Under the pieces are notes generated by a model. It saw nothing but the letters and a program-made list of their open reading frames with translations. It did no database searches and had not been told where the DNA came from. From positions 310,001-374,000 of the forward strand of contig JACDOC010000001.1 in NCBI GenBank assembly GCA_017656295.1: 64,000 bases of DNA, read 5' to 3'. How positions within the stretch are numbered: the first letter of the stretch is position 1; every line of letters begins with the position of its first letter. Shown piece after piece: positions 26,518 through 36,162 of the stretch. The stretch comes from Bacillus sp. (in: firmicutes). Lineage in GTDB: Bacteria > Bacillota > Bacilli > Bacillales > JACDOC01. The position numbers were made by a program, and so were the translations under genes.

Positions 26518-27384
26518 ATGAATCGTAGAAGGGAACCAATCACATTATCACCGAAGATGGAAAAATTGATTGAATACATATACGTCCTTATTGGTTCAGC
26601 TATTGTAGCCATTGCGTTTAACGTCTTTTTACTTCCTAACCGCGTGGCTTCCGGTGGAGTAAGTGGAATTAGTACGATTTTAGATGCGTTATTTGGATGG
26701 GAGCCAGCTTTCGTCCAATGGTCGCTCAATATTCCGTTGTTTATTGCAGGCCTGCTTATTTTAGGTTTGCAGTTTGGAGTAAAAACACTTGTAGGGACGC
26801 TCTTTTTACCGTTTGTCGTCTTTTTAACGAACGATTGGGAACCGTGGACAACAAATCAGCTGCTTGGTGCTTTGTTTGGGGGCATCGGTGTTGGCCTTGG
26901 CTTAGGCATAACGTTTCGTGGAAAAGCATCCACTGGAGGAACGGATTTAGCGGCCCAAATTATTACAAAATTTACAGGGCTCTCTTTAGGAACATCGGTG
27001 GCGATTATTGATGGATTAATTGTCCTTTCAGCAGCTATCGTCTTTGATATCGAAGGTGGGTTATACGCACTAATAGGTTTATACGTGACAAGTAAAACGA
27101 TTGATTTTGTTCAAGTCGGTTTCGGGCGATCCAAAATGGCGATGATTATTACGAATAAAGAAAAGGAAGTTCGCCAAGAAATTTTGCATAAAATTGACCG
27201 AGGTGTGACAAAACTATCAGCATACGGCGGATATACGGACCATGAACGCCCAGTATTACTCTGTGTGGTCGATCAAACAGAATTCACAAAATTGAAACAA
27301 GTGGTGAAAAACATTGACTCGACTGCATTTGTTGTAGTTATGGACGCTTCCGAGGTTCTTGGCGAGGGTTTCAAGCGGGCGTAG
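26518..27384 (+). CDS. YitT family membrane protein (YvjA-like)
   Basis: 288-aa protein with five or six hydrophobic segments in the first 200 residues (for example YIYVLIGSAIVAIAFNVFLL and LLILGLQFGVKTLVGTLFLP). Within them is the family motif ASGGVSGIS. A soluble C-terminal DUF2179 domain (about 215-285: SKMAMIITNKEKEVRQEILH, DRGVTKLSAYGGYT) follows. It is the counterpart of B. subtilis yvjA between prfB and cccB. Transport substrate is unknown. Confidence 0.92.
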   Translation: MNRRREPITLSPKMEKLIEYIYVLIGSAIVAIAFNVFLLPNRVASGGVSGISTILDALFGWEPAFVQWSLNIPLFIAGLLILGLQFGVKTLVGTLFLPFVVFLTNDWEPWTTNQLLGALFGGIGVGLGLGITFRGKASTGGTDLAAQIITKFTGLSLGTSVAIIDGLIVLSAAIVFDIEGGLYALIGLYVTSKTIDFVQVGFGRSKMAMIITNKEKEVRQEILHKIDRGVTKLSAYGGYTDHERPVLLCVVDQTEFTKLKQVVKNIDSTAFVVVMDASEVLGEGFKRA

Positions 27385-27436
27385 AATTGCTATAATTTAT
27401 ATGAGCTACTATCTTTAAAAAATGGGGGAGAAAGTG

Positions 27437-27772
27437 ATGAAGAAAAAGCTACTAGGATTCATGTTAGGTACATCCCTTGTCTTCGGTCTTGCTGCATGTG
27501 GTGGGGGTCAAGACGAAGGAACAACATCCGATGGAACCACTGAAACTACAAGTGTGGGGGATGCTCAAAAAATTTATAATCAAAAATGTTCCAGCTGTCA
27601 CGGTGGAAACCTAGAAGGTGGTTTCGGCCCAGCTCTTGAAAAAATTGGAGCAAAATTAAGTAAAGATGAAATTTTAAACGTTATTAACAACGGTAAAGGG
27701 TCTATGCCACCAGGAATTATTAATGACGATGAAGCTGAAGCTGTGGCGGAATGGTTAGCGAATAATAAATAA
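27437..27772 (+). CDS. cccB: Cytochrome c-551 lipoprotein
   Basis: 111-aa membrane-anchored electron carrier. The start at ATG 27437 is preferred: GGGGGAG precedes it and a lipoprotein signal follows directly (KKKLLGFMLGTSLVFGLAAC, lipobox LAAC). The mature part begins with a Gly/Thr/Glu-rich linker, then the heme site CSSCH and the axial methionine in GSMPPGI. It passes electrons to cytochrome oxidase on the outer face of the membrane. Confidence 0.94.
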   Translation: MKKKLLGFMLGTSLVFGLAACGGGQDEGTTSDGTTETTSVGDAQKIYNQKCSSCHGGNLEGGFGPALEKIGAKLSKDEILNVINNGKGSMPPGIINDDEAEAVAEWLANNK

Positions 27773-27788
27773 TATCGTGATTTATAAA

Positions 27789-27825
27789 GATGGGCTGGAT
27801 AAAAATTACACCAGCCCGCTTTTTT
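27789..27825 (+). terminator. cccB terminator
   Basis: GGGCTGG...CCAGCCC with a TTTTTT tail. The following 250 bp to ftsE hold only promoter-like AT-rich sequence (TATAAT near 27994). Confidence 0.85.
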
Positions 27826-28081
27826 CTATCGATACGATGGTTCGTGTCGATTTTTTTATTTTTCACATTTTTTCCTTCCTGTCGATATTTCCCGAGTAAT
27901 AAGGGAATTTCGGTACGAAAGATTTCATTTTATGATGAAATTTGAAAAGAAACTGTAATATAAATTTTCATTAAAATACGCGATTCCAATGTTATAATAA
28001 GAATGACGTCTAAAGTTGACGAATTTTGACGTAACCATTCATTTTATATAGATACATAGAAAAGATTAAGGTGATTAAACA

Positions 28082-28768
28082 ATGATAGAAATGCAAGATG
28101 TATATAAACAATACCCTAATGGAATTATGGCTGCAAATGGCTTTAATGTATCCATTAAACAAGGGGAATTTGTTTATGTCGTTGGCCCCAGTGGTGCTGG
28201 AAAGTCAACGTTTATCAAAATGATGTATCGTGAAGAAAAACCAACAAGAGGCACCATTATGGTGAATGGTGTCAATTTGACCAAGCTAAAAGAAAACCGT
28301 GTTCCATTTTTCCGTCGGAATATAGGGGTTGTTTTCCAAGACTTTAAACTTTTGCCGACATTAACGGTGTTTGAAAATGTCGCGTTTGCCATGGAAGTTA
28401 TTGAAGAAAATCCAAAGAATATTAAAAAACGTGTCTTAGAAGTTCTTGATTTAGTCGGTTTAAAGCATAAAGCGCGTATGTTGCCATCAGAGCTATCCGG
28501 TGGTGAACAACAACGGGTGTCAATTGCTCGTTCGATCGTCAATATGCCGAAGGTGGTCATCGCGGACGAGCCTACCGGGAACTTAGACCCGGAAACATCG
28601 TGGGAAATCATGAACATTTTTCAAGAAATTAATGACCGCGGAACAACCATTGTCATGGCCACACACAACAAAGAAATCGTGAACACGATTCGTCATCGGG
28701 TTATTGCCATAGAAAACGGGCGCATTGTTCGCGATGAGCAGCGGGGGGATTACGGCTATGAAAATTAG
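28082..28768 (+). CDS. ftsE: Cell division ABC transporter ATPase FtsE
   Basis: 228-aa ATPase with Walker A GPSGAGKS (about 35-42), signature LSGGEQQRV and Walker B VVIADEPTGNLD. FtsE and FtsX form a type VII ABC complex that transmits ATP hydrolysis to extracellular cell wall hydrolases. In B. subtilis it activates CwlO and influences sporulation septation. The gene overlaps ftsX by 11 nt. Confidence 0.97.
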   Translation: MIEMQDVYKQYPNGIMAANGFNVSIKQGEFVYVVGPSGAGKSTFIKMMYREEKPTRGTIMVNGVNLTKLKENRVPFFRRNIGVVFQDFKLLPTLTVFENVAFAMEVIEENPKNIKKRVLEVLDLVGLKHKARMLPSELSGGEQQRVSIARSIVNMPKVVIADEPTGNLDPETSWEIMNIFQEINDRGTTIVMATHNKEIVNTIRHRVIAIENGRIVRDEQRGDYGYEN

Positions 28769-29651
28769 AACGTTTAAGCGCCATTTTCGAGAGAGCTTTA
28801 AAAGCTTAGGACGAAACGCTTGGATGACGTTCGCATCCATCAGTGCCGTAACCGTGACGCTTTTACTTGTTGGTGTGTTTTTCGTCCTAATGATGAATAT
28901 GAATAAAATCGCTTCCGATATTGAAAAAGATGTTGAAATTCGTGTACACATTGATTTAACCGCAACGGAAGAAGACCAAGCCAAGCTACGAAATCAAATA
29001 GAACAAATTCCAAAAGTGAAATCGGTGACCTACTCGTCAAAAGAAGACGAGTTAAATAACTTAATTAAAAACCTTGGGGAAGACGGAGAAATTTTCCGTT
29101 TATTTGAACAAGAAAACCCTCTTTACGATGTATTTATCGTTAAAACGAAAAATCCGACTGATACACCAGTTGTGGCCAAGCAAATAGAGACGTTCGATTT
29201 TGTCGATTCAGCACGATATGGCGAAGGAAAAATTGAACGCCTTTTTAGCGCATTAAAAATCGGCCGTAACGTTGGCTTAGGGTTAATTATCGGACTCTTA
29301 TTTACTGCCATGTTCTTAATTTCTAATACCATTAAAATTACGATTTTTGCGCGTCGTAAAGAGATTGAAATTATGAAACTGGTAGGGGCAACGAACTGGT
29401 TTATTCGTTGGCCATTTTTCCTTGAAGGTCTTTGGTTGGGAATATTAGGGTCCATTATCCCAATCGTGGTCGTTACAACGGCGTACCATTACGTCTATGA
29501 CTATTTATCACCACGACTCGAAAATCACTTTATTCAAATATTAGAATTCTCTCCATTTGTGTTCCAACTTGCTGGTTTACTGATCGCAATGGGGGCTTTA
29601 ATCGGTGCATGGGGCAGTATGATGTCCATTCGTAAATTCTTGAAAATATAG
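28758..29651 (+). CDS. ftsX: Cell division ABC transporter permease FtsX
   Basis: 297 aa from ATG 28758, which lies inside the end of ftsE. A first transmembrane helix (about 22-45, ISAVTVTLLLVGVFFVLMM) is followed by an extracellular loop of about 120 residues. Three further helices after residue 165 complete the MacB/FtsX topology. The motif KEIEIMKLVGATNWFIRWPF is typical. It should act on the peptidoglycan hydrolase encoded immediately downstream. Confidence 0.96.
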   Translation: MKIRTFKRHFRESFKSLGRNAWMTFASISAVTVTLLLVGVFFVLMMNMNKIASDIEKDVEIRVHIDLTATEEDQAKLRNQIEQIPKVKSVTYSSKEDELNNLIKNLGEDGEIFRLFEQENPLYDVFIVKTKNPTDTPVVAKQIETFDFVDSARYGEGKIERLFSALKIGRNVGLGLIIGLLFTAMFLISNTIKITIFARRKEIEIMKLVGATNWFIRWPFFLEGLWLGILGSIIPIVVVTTAYHYVYDYLSPRLENHFIQILEFSPFVFQLAGLLIAMGALIGAWGSMMSIRKFLKI

Positions 29652-29708
29652 AAGCGAACGAGTTCTCGCTTTAGAAAAAAGGGAGAGTAGTAGAAAGGGG
29701 TTTAACCG

Positions 29709-30959
29709 TTGAAGAAGCGTTCAATTCTGTCGGTGTCTTTAGCAACAGTTCTAGCTTTTGGAACGATGATGGCTAGTCATCAGGAGGCTTTTGCCTCTAA
29801 ACTATCAGACTTAAAATCTCAAAAAAAGCAAATCGAAAGTAAAGAATCAGAAGTCGAGAAAAATATTAAAGAAAAAGAAGATCAAATTTCCCACCTTCAA
29901 CAAGAACAACAACAGCTTGAAGCAGAAATTAAACGTATTGACCTAGCAATCTCGGATACGACTAAAAAGATCCATGAAAAAGAAGTTCAAATCGATGAAA
30001 CAAAAGCAGAAATTGAACGGTTAAAGCAAGAAATTGAAGTATTAAAGAATCGGATAAATGAACGAAATGACTTGTTAAAAAACCGTGCTCGTTCAATGCA
30101 AGAATCAGGTGGTTTAATTAGTTACATAGATGTCCTTTTAGGTGCAGAGAGCTTTAGTGATTTTATTGACCGCGTTAGTGCGATTGCTACCATTATGGAA
30201 GCTGACAATCAGATTATTGAACAGCATAAACAAGATAAAGCGGATTTAGAAGCGAAGAAAGCAGAAGTAACGAACAAATTAAATGAACTTGAAAACATGC
30301 GTGCCGAATTAGAAAATATGAAAGCTCAATTCGAGACGCAAAAAGCCGAAAAGGACAAGCTAGTAAAACAGCTTCAAAAAGAAGAACAACAACTAGAGCA
30401 TCAAAAAATGGAACTTGAAGAAGAAAAAGAAATATTAGCTGCTCAAAAATCGGCTGTCCAAAAAGCGATTGAGTTAGAAAAGAAACGCCTTGAAGAATTA
30501 GCTAAACAACAACAGCAATCCAGTGGATCTAGTGGAACCAGTGGAACACCACCAGTGACGCCTGGCTTGTTTATGCGTCCATCAGAAGGGTACGTTTCTT
30601 CTAACTTTGGTCACCGTTGGGGAAGCTTCCACTATGGGGTTGATATTGCGAAAAGTGGTACTGTTCCAATTGTAGCGGCAGCAGATGGGGTTGTGCTTCG
30701 TTCCTATTATTCTAGTAGCTACGGAGAGGTTATTTTTATCACGCATTCGATTAATGGAAAAATTTATACAACGGTCTATGCACACTTATCTAGCCGTCTA
30801 GTCGGAACAGGAGCCGTCGTATCTAAAGGGCAAAAAATTGGGTACATGGGTAACTCCGGCCATTCCTTTGGCCAACACTTACACTTTGAGATTCACGAAG
30901 GTGAATGGAACGCTTCGAAATCAAATGCGGTAGATCCGCGGAAATATATTAATTTCTAA
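29709..30959 (+). CDS. M23 murein hydrolase with coiled coil, FtsEX partner
   Basis: 416-aa secreted protein. A signal peptide (about 1-29) ends near AFAS. Residues 30-270 form a long coiled coil rich in Glu, Lys and Gln. A Ser/Gly linker precedes a C-terminal M23 endopeptidase domain with the zinc motifs HYGVDI and HLHFEI and the conserved HSFG. The start is TTG 29709 behind AAAGGGG. EnvC/PcsB-like proteins of this shape are activated by FtsEX, and the gene directly follows ftsX. A catalytically complete M23 domain distinguishes it from CHAP-type PcsB. Confidence 0.93.
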   Translation: MKKRSILSVSLATVLAFGTMMASHQEAFASKLSDLKSQKKQIESKESEVEKNIKEKEDQISHLQQEQQQLEAEIKRIDLAISDTTKKIHEKEVQIDETKAEIERLKQEIEVLKNRINERNDLLKNRARSMQESGGLISYIDVLLGAESFSDFIDRVSAIATIMEADNQIIEQHKQDKADLEAKKAEVTNKLNELENMRAELENMKAQFETQKAEKDKLVKQLQKEEQQLEHQKMELEEEKEILAAQKSAVQKAIELEKKRLEELAKQQQQSSGSSGTSGTPPVTPGLFMRPSEGYVSSNFGHRWGSFHYGVDIAKSGTVPIVAAADGVVLRSYYSSSYGEVIFITHSINGKIYTTVYAHLSSRLVGTGAVVSKGQKIGYMGNSGHSFGQHLHFEIHEGEWNASKSNAVDPRKYINF

Positions 30960-30972
30960 TCATAAAATGAAA

Positions 30973-31012
30973 AATACACAACTTGCCAACACTGCAAGTT
31001 GTGTATTTTTAT
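30973..31012 (+). terminator. Bidirectional terminator between the M23 gene and the lipid kinase gene
   Basis: A perfect 14-bp stem (30973-30986 with 30994-31007) flanked by T runs on both strands. It can serve the convergent minus-strand gene too. Confidence 0.85.
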
Positions 31013-31074
31013 GGCTAACTTTAATGGGACGCTTGACAAAATCAAAAAGTAATTAAAAGAAGGCCTTGACTATT

Positions 31075-31959
31075 TTAAATGATCAGTAATGCCTCTTTCT
31101 GAATGGTTATATTCACTGGTGTTTCCGTAAGGGGCTCTCCGTCGCTTTGTACAATCACCGGTAATTTAGACGTAACTTCTACATGTTTTCCTTTGATCAT
31201 AGTTACACCAGGATGTAAAACATGTTTGCCTTTAAACGCTCTTGGAAAAGTGAGTAACAGATTCCATTTCGTCATGTTGTGTACAATACAAATGTCAAAA
31301 AGCCCATCATGATAACAAGCATCTGGGCATATTCTAATGCCTCCGCCGTAATTAGGGATATTGGCAATGGCAATTAACCATACATTAAAAAATACTAGGC
31401 TTTTCCCATCAATCTTTAATTCAATGTTAACAGGACGATATTTTAATAAAACATGCAAGAAACTAAGACCGTACGAAAGCTCACCTAATCGAATGGAATT
31501 CAACCACTTTTTATATTTAGCAGTATTATTTACATGGGCGACGTTACCGTCAAAACCAATCCCCGTTACAGTGATGCAGTATTCGCTACCAATTCTTCCG
31601 ATATCTATTTTTCTTTGCTTTCCCATTAAAATACGTTCTAAGGCCTTATTATAGTCCATTGGTATCTCTAGGGCTCTTGCAAAATCATTTCCTGATCCTG
31701 CGGGAATAACACCTAAAGGAATATTGGAATCAATTAACCCGTTTGCAACATCATGGACTGTACCATCTCCGCCTATAGCAACAACAGCATCACATTTTTC
31801 AGAGGATACCATTTTAGCGATTTCTACTGCATGTTTTGGACGCTCGGTAAACCGCACTTGATAATCTACCTGTTTCTCTTGAAGCAATTTTTCGATCTTT
31901 TTCCAAACTCTTAGTCCTTTACCGTTACCAGAGGTTTTATTGACGATAAAATAATACAT
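31075..31959 (-). CDS. Diacylglycerol/lipid kinase family protein (1)
   Basis: 294-aa soluble kinase of the DagK/YegS family. The N-terminal nucleotide site reads VNKTSGNGKGLRVW and the catalytic loop is AIGGDGTVHDVANGL, followed by GVIPAGSGNDFARAL. A C-terminal beta-sandwich (VQSDGEPL) completes the fold. Enzymes of this family phosphorylate diacylglycerol or related lipids with ATP, recycling lipid headgroup products. Substrate cannot be read from sequence. A second member lies at 41188-42087. Confidence 0.9.
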   Translation of the reverse strand: MYYFIVNKTSGNGKGLRVWKKIEKLLQEKQVDYQVRFTERPKHAVEIAKMVSSEKCDAVVAIGGDGTVHDVANGLIDSNIPLGVIPAGSGNDFARALEIPMDYNKALERILMGKQRKIDIGRIGSEYCITVTGIGFDGNVAHVNNTAKYKKWLNSIRLGELSYGLSFLHVLLKYRPVNIELKIDGKSLVFFNVWLIAIANIPNYGGGIRICPDACYHDGLFDICIVHNMTKWNLLLTFPRAFKGKHVLHPGVTMIKGKHVEVTSKLPVIVQSDGEPLTETPVNITIQKEALLII

Positions 31960-32190
31960 ATGATCGATCTTTCCTTTTTATTAGATATGGTGAAAGTTTT
32001 ACAGAACGTTTTATGGAGCATGGTCATAACATGGTATGTTTTTAATAACAATTTTTCCCTATGATAAGGAAAATATTCTAACAGCTTCATTTGTGAAGTT
32101 AAAGGAAAGATCTTTAGTATAAATGAAGGATCCATTCAGCAATTCATGAGATACACGAGTAGCCAAGCCTTGGCTTCAGGATTTTTCCCA

Positions 32191-33510
32191 TTAAGTACTT
32201 TCATCAAAGCTTGGAATACCAACTCCCTCATAATGGTAACCTAATTTATGCATAGCAGATGAATTTAGACAATTTCTGCCATCGAATATAAATGGTTGAG
32301 ATAATATGTTTTTTGCCTTTTGCCAGTCGATTTCAATGATTTCTTTCCACTCCGTTACAATTAATACAGCGTCTGCTTCTTTTAATGCTTCAATTGGGGT
32401 TTTGGCATAGCTAATGGTAGGATAAATCTTTTTAACATGTTCTGTTCCTTGTGGATCGTATGCAGTAATATAAGCATTATTTTGAAGGAGGTAATGAATG
32501 ATTTTTAGTGAGGATGCTTCTCTTATATCGTCAGTTTGTGGTTTGAACGTAAGTCCTAGTACCGCAATACGCTTTTCGGTTAGAGTGCTCAATGCTTTCT
32601 TCACTTTTTCCATAAACCATTGTGTTTGTGTTTGGTTCACATCCGATACTGCTTGAAGGATTTGCAAGGGGGTTTTCTCTGCAGTAGCCAATGCTAGCAA
32701 TGCTTTTATATCTTTAGGAAAGCATGATCCTCCATACCCAATTCCTGCCTGAAGAAATTGAGGACCAATCCTACTATCCAACCCCATACCTTTTGCTACT
32801 TGAATAACATTTACCCCAATCTTATCGCAAAGTCGGGCTAGCTCATTAATGAACGAAATTTTCGTAGCTAAAAATGCGTTTGATGCGTACTTAATCATTT
32901 CAGCATCTTTGATTGTTGTAAACACAATTGGTGAGTTGAACTCTTTATACAACTCTTTCATCAACTTTTGGGCTTTCTCTGTTTCACAGCCGATTACAAT
33001 TCGTTCAGGATACAGAGCATCGTGTAATGCCTTTCCTTCTCGTAAAAATTCTGGGTTCGAAATGAGATCGAAAGAAATCTCCACGTTTCTTTTTTTTAGT
33101 TCAGCTTTTATAATCTTATTTATTTTTTCACCCGTGCCTATTGGAACAGTACTCTTGATGACGATTCCTTTATATTCGTTCATCCATCTTCCAATCTGTC
33201 TTGCCGCCTCTTCCACATAGGATAATTCTGCTTCTCCGTTCGGTAAGGAAGGAGTACCAACTGTAATAAATAAAATTTCGCATTGATCGATAATTTCCTC
33301 TAAATGATGGGAAAACAAAAGATTTCCGTTGGCAATAAGTTTTTTTAATAACTCCTCCATCCCCTCTTCATAGAAAGGGAGAATTGACTTTCTTAACTTT
33401 TTTAATTTTTCCTGGTCCTGCTCGATAACGAATACTTTGTGTCCATAGTTAGCAAAAGCTACACCGGTGGTGGTTCCTACATAGCCTGCCCCGATTACTG
33501 CTATATTCAT
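32191..33510 (-). CDS. ugd: UDP-glucose 6-dehydrogenase
   Basis: 439-aa NAD-dependent enzyme making UDP-glucuronate from UDP-glucose. The Rossmann motif GAGYVGTTTGVAFA is at the N-terminus and the catalytic cysteine is in GIGYGGSCFPKDIKAL (about residue 258). The C-terminal domain has VLGLTFKPQTDDIREASS. It is one of four genes on this strand for an extracellular or coat polysaccharide and resembles B. subtilis YtcA/TuaD. galU, encoded next to it, supplies its substrate. Confidence 0.95.
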   Translation of the reverse strand: MNIAVIGAGYVGTTTGVAFANYGHKVFVIEQDQEKLKKLRKSILPFYEEGMEELLKKLIANGNLLFSHHLEEIIDQCEILFITVGTPSLPNGEAELSYVEEAARQIGRWMNEYKGIVIKSTVPIGTGEKINKIIKAELKKRNVEISFDLISNPEFLREGKALHDALYPERIVIGCETEKAQKLMKELYKEFNSPIVFTTIKDAEMIKYASNAFLATKISFINELARLCDKIGVNVIQVAKGMGLDSRIGPQFLQAGIGYGGSCFPKDIKALLALATAEKTPLQILQAVSDVNQTQTQWFMEKVKKALSTLTEKRIAVLGLTFKPQTDDIREASSLKIIHYLLQNNAYITAYDPQGTEHVKKIYPTISYAKTPIEALKEADAVLIVTEWKEIIEIDWQKAKNILSQPFIFDGRNCLNSSAMHKLGYHYEGVGIPSFDEST

Positions 33511-33641
33511 AAGATCACCTCGCTTTCTACTAATTGGTACCTCTGGTGGTGTACACTTATCAACCGAAATGATAATAACCTATATCGAATGAAAAGATAT
33601 ATATCACTCTTTGGGGCATCTCATGTCCATTGGCTTATGTT

Positions 33642-34526
33642 CTAACTGCTTGCTTCTTTTTGGACAATCACTTCTTTTAAATACTTTAAAATATCTTCTT
33701 GTAAGTCTGGGCGCTGCAAAGCAAAATCAATAGTTGCACGAATAAAGCCGACCTTATCCCCGATATCATAGCGCCTGCCGTGAAAATGATAGGCTAAAAC
33801 TGCTTGAGACTGATTCATTATTTTAATTGCATCTGTTAATTGAATTTCTCCGCTGGAATCTGGGGGTAAATCTTTCAAAATATCAAAAATCTCAGGTCGT
33901 AAAATATAGCGTCCCATAATGGCAAAGCGAGAAGGAGCCTCTTCTTTTTTGGGTTTTTCCACTAACGTCTCAATATTGATGAGATTTTCTTCTATCTCAT
34001 TGCCTTTTGGTTTTATAATTCCATATTTCGAAACTTCATCCTCTTCAACCTGCTGAACGCCTACTATTGATGAATGATAATGATTAAATACTTCAATTAA
34101 TTGTTTTAAACAAGGCTTCGAAGACTTGACGATATCATCGCCAAGCAATACAGCAAATGGCTCATTGCCTACGAAACTTTTCGCACAATAAATTGCATCC
34201 CCAAGGCCTTTCGGTTCTTTTTGACGGATATAATGAATATTAGCCAGATTTGAAATCTTTTGTACTTCTTTTAGTAACATTTGTTTGTTTTTCTTAAAAA
34301 GAGTTTCTTCTAACTCATACGATTTATCAAAGTGATCTTCAATCGAACGCTTACTGCGGCCACTTATCACAATAATGTCTTCAATCCCAGAGGCAACTGC
34401 CTCTTCGACAATATATTGAATGGTTGGCTTATCTACAATTGGAAGCATTTCTTTTGGTAATGCCTTTGTTGCAGGAAGAAACCTTGTACCCAGCCCTGCT
34501 GCCGGTATGATAGCTTTTCGAATCAT
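33642..34526 (-). CDS. galU: UTP-glucose-1-phosphate uridylyltransferase
   Basis: About 294 aa. The nucleotidyltransferase signature AAGLGTRFLPATKALPKEML and the EKPKKEEAPS/GRYILRP segments are diagnostic of GalU. It makes UDP-glucose from UTP and glucose-1-phosphate for the dehydrogenase next door. The ATG at 34526 follows GGGGAGGTCGGAGTG; a GTG one codon upstream is also possible. The counterpart in the B. subtilis spore coat cluster is ytdA. Confidence 0.94.
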   Translation of the reverse strand: MIRKAIIPAAGLGTRFLPATKALPKEMLPIVDKPTIQYIVEEAVASGIEDIIVISGRSKRSIEDHFDKSYELEETLFKKNKQMLLKEVQKISNLANIHYIRQKEPKGLGDAIYCAKSFVGNEPFAVLLGDDIVKSSKPCLKQLIEVFNHYHSSIVGVQQVEEDEVSKYGIIKPKGNEIEENLINIETLVEKPKKEEAPSRFAIMGRYILRPEIFDILKDLPPDSSGEIQLTDAIKIMNQSQAVLAYHFHGRRYDIGDKVGFIRATIDFALQRPDLQEDILKYLKEVIVQKEASS

Positions 34527-34588
34527 CACTCCGACCTCCCCTCTTAACCTAATCTATTTACCAAAACATACACTATTAGGTTGGAAAC

Positions 34589-36160
34589 CTATCGCGCATA
34601 TTTCCACCCATCATAAATGTTGGAATACCATATGCATCTTCTAACTGCTTCTTCGTCCACTTCTACCATTGTGTATTTAATCGCTACTACATTTTCCAGT
34701 TCTTTTTTTTCTGAGCTATTCATTTCATCTGTATCCATTTGCTCAGCATGATCTTGTTCCATAACTTCCATTTCGTCCTCTTCTGTCATTGAGTATTTAA
34801 TCGCTACATCATTTTCCAGTTCTTTTTCTTCTGTGGTATTCATTTCATCTGTACCCATTTGTTCAGTACGATCTTGTTGAATAACTGCCTTTTCGTCCAC
34901 TTGTGTCGTTGGAATTGCTATTACATTATCTGGTACTTCTACTGTTGTGTTATTTATTTCATCTGTACTTATTTGTTCAGTACGATCTTGTTCAATAACT
35001 GATGTTGAGGTCGTATGAATCGCTTGAGTCCAAACTTCTAGTAGTTCGGATGCGACTCGATCCCATTGATATTGGGAAATCGCAAGTTCTCTTCCTTTTT
35101 CTCCCATTCTTTTCATCAAGGATTTGTCAGATAAAATTTGGGTGATTTTTTCCGCAAAATTACGGGGATCTTCAGGGTTTTCTACAACAAAACCGTTTTC
35201 TCCTAACAGAATGACTTCTGGATTACCACCCCGTGCTGTTGTTACGATTGGAAGACCTGCAGCCATTGCTTCATAATGTACCCGAGCAAGTGGTTCTTGC
35301 CATTGTGAAGTACATACAAATAAATCAGCTGCAGCAAACCAATATTGTATTTTATCTGGTGCAACAAAGCCTGTTGTTATAACTGGCACTGGCAGTTTTT
35401 TGGCTAATGCTCGTACGTAAGCAACATAATCGGTAATGTGATTTTGGCTAAACCAGTTACTTCCTACAATAACTAGAGCTAAATCTTTAAATTTTTTTGA
35501 AAGCTCCGGTAACGCTCGAACTAACCTATCGACCCCTTTATTACGCGAAAGCCTTCCTGCATATAAAATTACCGTTTTGTTCTCTAAACCATATGCTTTT
35601 CGAAGTTCATGGCGAATTTCTTGCATATTTGGATGACTTCCAGGTAAAAATCTCTCGGTATCTACACCAGAATAAATCGTGCGTATTTTTGACGAAGCCT
35701 GTGGATAGAGTTGACGTATGACATTACCTACATAATCACTGACTGTTACAATACTTGAAACTTCTTCTAAGGCTGCTGTTGCTTCCTCTGGATCGATTTT
35801 TTCAACATTGAACATATCATTGTGCATGCTTAAGGTAATTTTAGAATGAGGCGCTGCCTTACGGACAGGAATGACAAGGCGTGGACGGTTAAAAATGTGG
35901 ATGAGGTCAAATAAGTTGTTTGATTCAATATATTGAACAACACCTTCTCGATATATTTCGAATACTTTTCCTGGTACACGTACATAATGAATTCCATCTA
36001 TCGTTTCTTCATCTGGAAGTGATGGATCACTAGTTCCTAAAACCGTAATTTCATGAAATTTGCTTAAATGTGGAAGAATACCAGAAATATAAGTTTGGAT
36101 TGCCCCTCCTAATACGGGAGGAACAGGGAGTTTTTCAGTACAAATCATTAAAATCTTCAT
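34589..36160 (-). CDS. cotSA: CotSA-like glycosyltransferase with acidic repeat tail
   Basis: 523-aa GT4-type glycosyltransferase. The N-terminus has LPVPPVLGGAIQTYISGILP and the donor-binding C-domain has LYAGRLSRNKGVDRLV, AMAAGLPIVTTARGGNPEVI and the EX7E region. After about residue 385 come three tandem copies of a 38-40-aa acidic repeat (VIEQDRTEQISTDEIN, VIQQDRTEQMGTDEMN, VMEQDHAEQMDTDEMN) and an odd 18-aa end (CIWYSNIYDGWKYAR). The start at 36160 follows the cotS-like stop by 2 nt; a longer frame to 36211 overlaps cotS. The coat role is inferred from CotSA similarity and pairing. Confidence 0.88.
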   Translation of the reverse strand: MKILMICTEKLPVPPVLGGAIQTYISGILPHLSKFHEITVLGTSDPSLPDEETIDGIHYVRVPGKVFEIYREGVVQYIESNNLFDLIHIFNRPRLVIPVRKAAPHSKITLSMHNDMFNVEKIDPEEATAALEEVSSIVTVSDYVGNVIRQLYPQASSKIRTIYSGVDTERFLPGSHPNMQEIRHELRKAYGLENKTVILYAGRLSRNKGVDRLVRALPELSKKFKDLALVIVGSNWFSQNHITDYVAYVRALAKKLPVPVITTGFVAPDKIQYWFAAADLFVCTSQWQEPLARVHYEAMAAGLPIVTTARGGNPEVILLGENGFVVENPEDPRNFAEKITQILSDKSLMKRMGEKGRELAISQYQWDRVASELLEVWTQAIHTTSTSVIEQDRTEQISTDEINNTTVEVPDNVIAIPTTQVDEKAVIQQDRTEQMGTDEMNTTEEKELENDVAIKYSMTEEDEMEVMEQDHAEQMDTDEMNSSEKKELENVVAIKYTMVEVDEEAVRRCIWYSNIYDGWKYAR

Positions 36161-36162
36161 GT

